From assembly GCF_017743935.1 (NCBI RefSeq), contig NZ_JAGHRE010000001.1, forward strand, positions 417,683 through 481,682: 64,000 nt of DNA. Reading direction: 5' to 3'. Source of the stretch: Tropicibacter sp. R16_0 (lineage in GTDB: Bacteria; Pseudomonadota; Alphaproteobacteria; Rhodobacterales; Rhodobacteraceae). Positions 58,731-64,000 of this stretch are shown here, in pieces. Below the pieces are notes generated by a model. The model worked only from the letters and a program-made list of their open reading frames with translations. It was not told the origin of the DNA and searched no databases. The first letter of the stretch is position 1; each line of letters begins with the position of its first letter. A program made the position numbers and the translations under genes.

Positions 58731-59144
58731 GTGTCAAAACTTACTCTTGGCTCATACCCGCACATGCTGGGATTCGAGCAGTTGGAACGCCTTCTGGAAC
58801 GCTCGGCCAAATCGGGCAACGAAGGGTATCCCCCGTATAACATCGAACAGACATCGGATTATTCCTATCGCATCACCCTGGCTGTGGCCGGTTTTGCCGA
58901 AGAGGATCTGTCGATCACCATCGAGGATCGCCAACTGGTGATCCGGGGCCGTCAAAGCGACGACAGCGAGGGGCGGGTTTTCCTGCACCGTGGCATTGCC
59001 GCGCGCCAGTTTCAGCGCATGTTTGTACTGGCGGACGGAGTCGAAGTTGGCGAGGCGGTGATGGAAAACGGATTGCTCCATGTGGACCTGACGCGCGCGC
59101 GTCCGGAAACCGTGGTGCAAAAGATCAACATCAGGAAAGGGTAA
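58731..59144 (+). CDS. Hsp20 family small heat shock protein
   Basis: A 137-residue IbpA-type holdase. The alpha-crystallin domain spans about residues 38-130 (YRITLAVAGFAEEDLSITIEDRQLVI-like, VFLHRGIAARQFQRMF, AVMENGLLHVDL). A GTG at 58731 is the start, with AAGG ten bases upstream. It is followed four bases later by DUF1150, its usual partner in alphaproteobacteria. Confidence 0.93.
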   Translation: MSKLTLGSYPHMLGFEQLERLLERSAKSGNEGYPPYNIEQTSDYSYRITLAVAGFAEEDLSITIEDRQLVIRGRQSDDSEGRVFLHRGIAARQFQRMFVLADGVEVGEAVMENGLLHVDLTRARPETVVQKINIRKG

Positions 59145-59147
59145 GCG

Positions 59148-59372
59148 ATGGATACGCCATATGATTTCAACGAGAACGGCAGCCGTATCGTCTATGTCAA
59201 AACCGTAGACGTGGCCGACCTGCCTGATCAGATCCGCGCCGAGGCCGGGGATCACGAACAGCTGTATGCCGTGCACGACGAAGAGGGGCAGCAATTGGCC
59301 CTGGTCGCCGATCGCAAGCTGGCCTTTGTGTTGGCCCGCCAGCATGACTTTGCGCCGGTGGCCGTGCACTAA
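59148..59372 (+). CDS. DUF1150 family protein
   Basis: A 74-residue protein with the DUF1150 pattern: IVYVKTVDVADLPDQIR then LYAVHDEEGQQLALVADR and a final FVLARQHDFAPVAVH. It is found next to hsp20 in alphaproteobacteria, here three bases downstream, so co-expression under heat is likely. Function is unknown. Confidence 0.9.
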   Translation: MDTPYDFNENGSRIVYVKTVDVADLPDQIRAEAGDHEQLYAVHDEEGQQLALVADRKLAFVLARQHDFAPVAVH

Positions 59373-59398
59373 GTGTAATTAATTCAAGCGGTTGAGTG

Positions 59399-59427
59399 AA
59401 AGGCGCAGCGAAGTGTTGCGCCTTTTT
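59399..59427 (+). terminator. Intrinsic terminator of hsp20-DUF1150
   Basis: A 9-bp stem (AAAGGCGCA/TGCGCCTTT) with a 9-nt loop is followed by T residues, 27 bases past the DUF1150 stop. Confidence 0.88.
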
Positions 59428-59515
59428 GCTGTCCGCCCCCAGGTGCTTTTTGAGGTGACACTTCGCGTGCGAGGCAGTACCCCTTGAACCCGGTTGCGCC
59501 AAAAGGAGGCTGAAC

Positions 59516-60394
59516 ATGAGTTGGTTCGAGTTTGACTGGGTGGATGCGTTCACTGATCAGGCTTTTGGTGGCAATGGCTGTGCCGTGGTGCACGGCGGAG
59601 CTCATTTGTCCGAAGACATCTGCACGGCCTACGTGCGCGAGACGTCTTTGGTGGAATGCACATTCACTGGCCCGTCTGATGTGGCCGATGTCAAGGTGCG
59701 CTATTTCCTGGCCAGTCGCGAGATCCCGTTCGCCGGACACCCTACCATCGCCACCGTGGCCGCAATGCGGTCTCGGGGGGTGATTGAGGGCGATGAACTG
59801 GTGATTGAGACAGGCGCGGGCTTGGTGCCGATCCGCCTGGATGGCGATGAGATCGAGATGACGCAAGTCGCGCCGCAGTTTGGTGACACTATGCCGGTCG
59901 AGATGGTGGCCTGCACAATCTCCCTTCCGCCCGAGACGATTGTGGCGCAGCCGCAGATGGTATCAACTGGTCTGCCGTTCTGTATTACGGTCCTGCGGGA
60001 TCACGAAGCGCTGAAGCAGGCCAAGCTGAACGTCGATGCCATGCGCGATATGGCGGCCAGCCAAGGGTACGCAGGCACAGATATGCTGGAGCCCTTTCTG
60101 GTCACCTTGAAAGGTGCGACCGAGGCGGGTGACACTTTCTCGCGCCTGTTGATGGCGCCACCCAGCCCGCCTGAAGACCCGTTCACCGGTTCCGCCACGG
60201 GCGCGATGGCCGCTTACCTGTGGCACCATGGGCTGATCGACAAGACGACCTTTGTTGCAGAACAAGGTCATGGCATGGGCCGCCCCGGTCGCGCCACCGT
60301 AACGCGCGTGGGGGCGGCTGACGATATCACCGGCGTCAAAGTGGCCGGGCAAGGGTTTGTCCTGATGCGTGGTCAGGTGGATCTGCCGGAATGA
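59516..60394 (+). CDS. PhzF family isomerase/epimerase
   Basis: A 292-residue protein of the PhzF/diaminopimelate-epimerase-like fold. VDAFTDQAFGGNGCAVV opens the chain, the catalytic Glu lies in ETSLVECTF, and DPFTGSATGAMAAYLW closes the second lobe. No phenazine genes are near, so it belongs to the large group of PhzF-like proteins of unknown substrate. An AAAGGAGG ribosome-binding site precedes the ATG. It overlaps the GT10 gene by four bases. Confidence 0.9.
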   Translation: MSWFEFDWVDAFTDQAFGGNGCAVVHGGAHLSEDICTAYVRETSLVECTFTGPSDVADVKVRYFLASREIPFAGHPTIATVAAMRSRGVIEGDELVIETGAGLVPIRLDGDEIEMTQVAPQFGDTMPVEMVACTISLPPETIVAQPQMVSTGLPFCITVLRDHEALKQAKLNVDAMRDMAASQGYAGTDMLEPFLVTLKGATEAGDTFSRLLMAPPSPPEDPFTGSATGAMAAYLWHHGLIDKTTFVAEQGHGMGRPGRATVTRVGAADDITGVKVAGQGFVLMRGQVDLPE

Positions 60395-61263
60395 ACGACG
60401 TCGCCATCGCAATTCTGCCATACGGCAAAGAGCTGGGACCCAAACTTGCGGCGGCTCCGGTCACGGATCTTGTATGGCCGTTGGGGTGCCCTGCACGATT
60501 GAGCGGGAAGACTGTCGGGGATTTGTTGCCTTCAGATCATCTGCTCCTGTTCCCCAAGACCACAACCCATTTTCGGCTCCGGCGCGGCACGCGTGCGCAG
60601 ATTTCACTGATCCTGGGGGAACCGTCTGTCATCCACGCCAAACACCTCAAGCTGTTGAGGTTTACATGGCGGAGGTTCCATAAGGTTCTGACGTTCAATG
60701 AGGAATTGTTGGCACGTCTGCCCAATGCCGTATTTTTCCCGCTCGGAACAACCTGGGTGCCGGACTGGAAAGAGTTGCAAATCGACAAAACGGCCATGTG
60801 TTCGCTCATTGCCTCTGCCAAACGCGACAGCACCGGCCACAAACTGCGGCATTCGGTGGCCGAGTGGGTGCAAAGCAATGGTCTGGATGTCGACATAATG
60901 GGGCGCGGCTATACGCCTTTTGAACGCAAGGCGGATGGGCTTGCGCCTTACCGCTATTCTGTTGTGATCGAAAACGTGCAAGAGCCGAACTACTTCTCGG
61001 AAAAGCTGTTGGATGCGGTGTTCTGCAACACGGTGCCGATTTATTGGGGGTGTCCTAACATCGAACGGTTTGTTGATCCCGCCGGCATCATTCAATGTAA
61101 TTCCGAGGCTGACGTACGCGCGGCAATTGCCTCGATGTCGAACGAGGATTTTGAAACACGTTTGCCAGATTTGAAGCGTTTGCAAACCGAACTGGAACCC
61201 TATGCCGATCTGGACAGTCGAGCGGCGCAAGCCATCCGCGATACGCTCCACCAAACCGCGTAA
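60391..61263 (+). CDS. Glycosyltransferase family 10 (fucosyltransferase-like)
   Basis: A 290-residue putative alpha-1,3-fucosyltransferase. The GT10 core is visible in YRYSVVIENVQEPNYFSEKLLDA-like sequence near residue 190, then the VPIYWGCPN loop. The N-terminal half (acceptor domain) is poorly conserved. It is translationally coupled to the PhzF-like gene, an unexplained pairing. Sugar donor and acceptor are inferred only from family (GDP-fucose to a surface glycan). Confidence 0.82.
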   Translation: MNDVAIAILPYGKELGPKLAAAPVTDLVWPLGCPARLSGKTVGDLLPSDHLLLFPKTTTHFRLRRGTRAQISLILGEPSVIHAKHLKLLRFTWRRFHKVLTFNEELLARLPNAVFFPLGTTWVPDWKELQIDKTAMCSLIASAKRDSTGHKLRHSVAEWVQSNGLDVDIMGRGYTPFERKADGLAPYRYSVVIENVQEPNYFSEKLLDAVFCNTVPIYWGCPNIERFVDPAGIIQCNSEADVRAAIASMSNEDFETRLPDLKRLQTELEPYADLDSRAAQAIRDTLHQTA

Positions 61264-61591
61264 ACAAAGAAAAGCCCGCTGAACCGCGCCGGCCCATACC
61301 GTAAGTGTTGAACCGACATAGGTTCGCCCTCAGTTTGGTCGGCCTATACCCCTACAGGCTCTCGAGGATTTCTTCGAGAGCTTGTTCAGCATACAAAAGC
61401 AGACCATGGTATTGCTCCGGTCTAGGTCTGCTCAGCTGGACAAAACGGTCTTTCGATCATTCGTCGCGAACTTCCGTTGTTGCGGTGCGTAGAAACCTTG
61501 ATGCGAAGCCTGCTTGAACTTTCCTGCCAGCCCTATCGTATGTTGATCATCTCTATTCCATGTACATTCGCCAATGCTTTCGAAAGCTGGT
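61264..61591. other. Gene-free, hairpin-rich stretch between convergent genes
   Basis: No credible gene is seen on either strand. Three clean hairpins occur: GAACC/GGTTC (61310-61325), GCTCTCGA/TCGAGAGC with an 8-nt loop (61358-61381) and AGCAGACC/GGTCTGCT with a 19-nt loop (61398-61432). GGCC-N-ATACC is repeated at about 61291 and 61341. This may be a structured non-coding RNA or the terminators of the flanking convergent genes. Confidence 0.4.
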
Positions 61592-62083
61592 CTATTCGGG
61601 ATCGGCCAGCGATCGAAAGCCGCCATCCCAATACGCCAGCGGTTTAACCTCAGAGCTTTCGGTGCGTTCGACCTTGCCGATCAGAATGCGGTGCGTGCCG
61701 AAGGAAACCGTTTGGATGTGCAGGCAAGAAAAAATTGCTGTGGCGCCAGATAGAACCGGCAGCCCTGTCTGTTGATCAACCGTCCAATGCACAGATGCGA
61801 AGTTGCGCTGATCCGCGAATTCGGGGGCACCTGCAAAGGCAAGCGCCAGCTTGTCATGCTGCTGCGCGATGTAGTTGACGCAATAAACCCCGTGCTCCTC
61901 GATCATACCCAGAATGCGGCTTTCCTTGTTGATGCAAATCAGCACAGCGGGTGGCGCCGCCGTTAGTGAGCAGACCGCACTGACGGTAGCGCCATGGGGA
62001 CCGAGTTCGCCACTGGTGGTGACGATTGACACTGGCGTCACCGCTTTGCGCATTGCGTTTATGAATTCGGTCGGGTTCAGCAT
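61592..62083 (-). CDS. Flavin reductase family protein
   Basis: A 163-residue FMN-binding flavin reductase of the HpaC type. It begins NPTEFINAMRKAVTPVSIVTTSG-like and contains GATVSAVCSLTAAPPAVLICIN and the FGTHRILIGKV core. It supplies reduced flavin to a two-component monooxygenase, and an LLM flavin oxygenase lies 1.2 kb away on the other strand. ATG 62083 is preferred (MLNPTEF); AAAGGCG lies upstream. It is divergent from a LysR gene. Confidence 0.85.
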   Translation of the reverse strand: MLNPTEFINAMRKAVTPVSIVTTSGELGPHGATVSAVCSLTAAPPAVLICINKESRILGMIEEHGVYCVNYIAQQHDKLALAFAGAPEFADQRNFASVHWTVDQQTGLPVLSGATAIFSCLHIQTVSFGTHRILIGKVERTESSEVKPLAYWDGGFRSLADPE

Positions 62084-62184
62084 CTCGCGCCTTTCTGTTT
62101 CGAACTTTTCTGCCGGTGCCACCGCCTTGATCACAAGAACGAATTGCTTAAGCTTTGCCCAACGAAAACTTATGCAGGCAGATC

Positions 62185-63159
62185 ATGCGACGTGCACTTC
62201 GCAACAAGCTGGACCAACTTCGCCCCGGTGCCTTGTCCAAGCTCGAACCAGTTGGGTTCGATAGCAATCGCATGCGGCGAACCCTGCCGCCGTTGCAGAC
62301 TCTGATCGCCTTTGAAACCGCCGCGCGGTTGCAAAGCTTCACGCTGGCCGCTGCGGAATTGAACCTGACGCAACCGGCCGTCAGCCAGCAGGTCAAGCTG
62401 TTGGAACACCGTCTGGGCATCAAACTCTTCCGTCGTCGCAACAACATGATCTTGCTGACCGAACAAGGTGAGCAGTTTGCCGAAGACGTGACTGAGATGC
62501 TCAATACGCTCGGCGAAAGCGTGCAGAATCTGGCCCCTGATGCCGGGCGGACGACGCTGACGGTCAGCCTGCTGCCCTCGTTCGCCTCGACGTGGTTTGC
62601 GTCGCGGGCGCATCGGTTTGTGGCGGCCAATCCCTCGGTCGATTTGCTGACATTGTCGACTGTGGCAAAGACAGGCTTTGGGCAAGAGGATGCGGATGTC
62701 GCCATTCGCTGGGGTCCGGGAGGGTACACGGACGGGTACGAGGAACATCTTTTTGGGGAACAGCACATGCTTGTGGCTTCGGCGCAAACGGCCGGGATGT
62801 TGGGCGACGTGTCGGACATCAACGCGCTGTCGGACCGGCCCTTTTTGCACGACACCAATTACAGCGAATGGCGCGCAGTAATCGAACTCAACGGGGGCGA
62901 CCCGACAGCGTTCGAGCACGGGGCCTATTTCGGCGACAGCAGCGCCACGGTGAACGCCATTCTTTACAGTCAGGGCATCGGCGTCGTGCGCGACGTGATT
63001 GCCCGGCATCTGCTGGCCTCGGGTGCTTTGGTGCAATTGCCGTTCGAACCGGTCAAAGGGCCGTATTCCTATTTCTTCATCTGCCCCGAACGCCGCGTCG
63101 ACCAACCGCGCGTTCAGTCCTTTCTGAGCTGGTTGCGCCAAGAGGCACAAACCCCATAA
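62185..63159 (+). CDS. LysR-family transcriptional regulator (GcvA type)
   Basis: A LysR regulator of 324 residues from ATG 62185, or 295 from ATG 62272, where family homology starts (MRRTLPPLQTLIAFETAAR). The earlier ATG has the better ribosome-binding context but adds 29 residues unlike LysR proteins, so the true start is unsettled. The HTH (about the first 60 residues from 62272) contains FTLAAAELNLTQPAVSQQV. It lies between a divergent flavin reductase and a downstream LLM monooxygenase, both probable targets. Confidence 0.88.
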   Translation: MRRALRNKLDQLRPGALSKLEPVGFDSNRMRRTLPPLQTLIAFETAARLQSFTLAAAELNLTQPAVSQQVKLLEHRLGIKLFRRRNNMILLTEQGEQFAEDVTEMLNTLGESVQNLAPDAGRTTLTVSLLPSFASTWFASRAHRFVAANPSVDLLTLSTVAKTGFGQEDADVAIRWGPGGYTDGYEEHLFGEQHMLVASAQTAGMLGDVSDINALSDRPFLHDTNYSEWRAVIELNGGDPTAFEHGAYFGDSSATVNAILYSQGIGVVRDVIARHLLASGALVQLPFEPVKGPYSYFFICPERRVDQPRVQSFLSWLRQEAQTP

Positions 63160-63264
63160 GAAATTCTTTGCCACTGATAAAGTATTCACCATTTGGTACT
63201 TTGCCAGCTCTCCGCCAGACTGCCCGAGAATGTGGTGCAGCAGCCAGATCGGAGCGTGAAGGAC

Positions 63265-64000
63265 ATGGAATTTTCGTTGTTCAACCTGATGACCAAACCC
63301 GTTGATGGGTCATCACATATGGATGTGTTCAACCAGATGCGCAGCATGACGAAAATGGTGGACGAGGCAGGCTTTGACGTGGCGTGGTTTGCCGAGCATC
63401 ACCTGTCGAACTATTGCATCTCGCCCTCGCCGCTGATGACGGCGGCGAACATGGCGGCCCACACCAAGCGGATCAAGGTGGGGCCTGCGGTTGTGGTGAT
63501 GCCATTCTACGAACCCCTGCGCCTGGTCGAAGATATCTGCCTGACCGACCAATTGACCGAAGGCCGCCTGGTTCTGGGGCTGGGCACCGGCTATCAGCCG
63601 CGCGAATTCAAGAAATTCGGGTTTGAGATCAATGACCGCCTGATGCGTGGGCTGGAGATTTGGGACTGCATCGAACAGGGCGTCTATCGCGGCGTGATCG
63701 ACTATCAGGGCGAGCACATTCAGATCAGCGATGCGGCGTTGTCCATCGCTCCGGTTCAGGATCGCATCCGCACCTTCGCCGTCGGCAATGCGCCCGAGAT
63801 GCGCCAGAAGATGATCGATTACGGGGCCGAAACGCTGACCACACCGGCCATCGGACCAAACGCGATCGTGGGCACTGCGCGGCGACTGTTCAAGGAAACG
63901 CGCACCGAGAATGGCCTGATGGGGGACGATTTCCCGTTTGCGGTGCAGCGATATATCTACGTCGCCAAGGACAAGGACGATGCCCGCGCCGCAGCCGAGC
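63265..64000 (+). CDS. LLM class flavin-dependent oxidoreductase (N-terminal part)
   Basis: The frame from ATG 63265 stays open to the right edge, giving 245 residues. It begins MEFSLFNLMTKPVDG and shows the bacterial-luciferase-like TIM barrel: DVAWFAEHHLSNY, RIKVGPAVVVMPFYEPLRL, DQLTEGRLVLGLGTGYQPREF. GAAGGA precedes the start. The neighbouring flavin reductase could provide FMNH2, so this is probably the oxygenase half of a two-component system. The C-terminus is missing from the window. Confidence 0.87.
   Translation, partial: MEFSLFNLMTKPVDGSSHMDVFNQMRSMTKMVDEAGFDVAWFAEHHLSNYCISPSPLMTAANMAAHTKRIKVGPAVVVMPFYEPLRLVEDICLTDQLTEGRLVLGLGTGYQPREFKKFGFEINDRLMRGLEIWDCIEQGVYRGVIDYQGEHIQISDAALSIAPVQDRIRTFAVGNAPEMRQKMIDYGAETLTTPAIGPNAIVGTARRLFKETRTENGLMGDDFPFAVQRYIYVAKDKDDARAAAE

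Noticed and set aside
61432..61626. 64-codon minus-strand frame in the hairpin-rich gap
   Set aside because: It overlaps the flavin reductase end and has no domain or convincing ribosome-binding site, so it is treated as non-coding.

Overview
This 64 kb window looks like the chromosome of a marine Roseobacter-clade alphaproteobacterium (Rhodobacteraceae, Ruegeria-like). The support is the high G+C, short-form HisG paired with HisZ, an F1-only atp operon in the order atpHAGDC, a CIRCE-controlled groESL, Hint-domain and RTX proteins, and family pairs common in that clade (Hsp20 with DUF1150, a DUF1127 gene divergent from a LysR gene). No rRNA, tRNA, CRISPR array, complete insertion sequence or prophage was recognised. 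The assignment rests on gene content and is inference.

Layout. 1-1.2 kb: end of hisZ, then hisG. 1.2-7.6 kb: cupin, DUF1127, LysR, then an AraC regulator divergent from an exported amidohydrolase, a DUF3299 protein and an OprB-like porin, possibly one uptake/degradation locus. 7.8-10 kb: Hint protein, rpsD with a strong promoter and terminator, DksA-type zinc finger. 10-16.6 kb: Lrp regulator divergent from a class V aminotransferase, hisC-tyrA-extensin-like operon, DUF2125, ChaC. 16.6-20.2 kb: a proton-channel/OmpA pair resembling a flagellar stator, with a very long coiled coil. 20.2-25 kb: DinB, M23 peptidase, clpA, gloB on the minus strand. 25-29.6 kb: a methyltransferase and two tandem membrane-anchored RTX proteins, a local duplication whose footprint is visible. 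30-35 kb: atpHAGDC, then an H-type lectin. 35.8-38.7 kb: a glycoside-hydrolase-like protein with a 121-residue tandem RTX repeat. 38.8-51 kb: housekeeping and metabolic genes (prs, threonine aldolase, ribF, MaoC, HAD, M48 protease, GFA, ppaC, TraB). An inverted pair of an 80-bp intergenic repeat brackets the threonine aldolase-ycgN-ribF block. 51-53 kb: CIRCE, groS, groL. 53-61.3 kb: GNAT, DMT transporter, lipase, PhnM-like hydrolase, purEK, DUF465, Hsp20-DUF1150, PhzF-like and GT10 genes. 61.3-64 kb: a hairpin-rich gene-free stretch, a flavin reductase, LysR, and the start of an LLM flavin monooxygenase cut by the window end.

The most noteworthy non-routine items are the RTX duplication with its shared upstream element, the stator-like channel pair, the 121-residue repeat enzyme, the inverted 80-bp repeat pair and the structured 61.3-61.6 kb gap. 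I did not find a clear-cut undescribed defence or mobile system.
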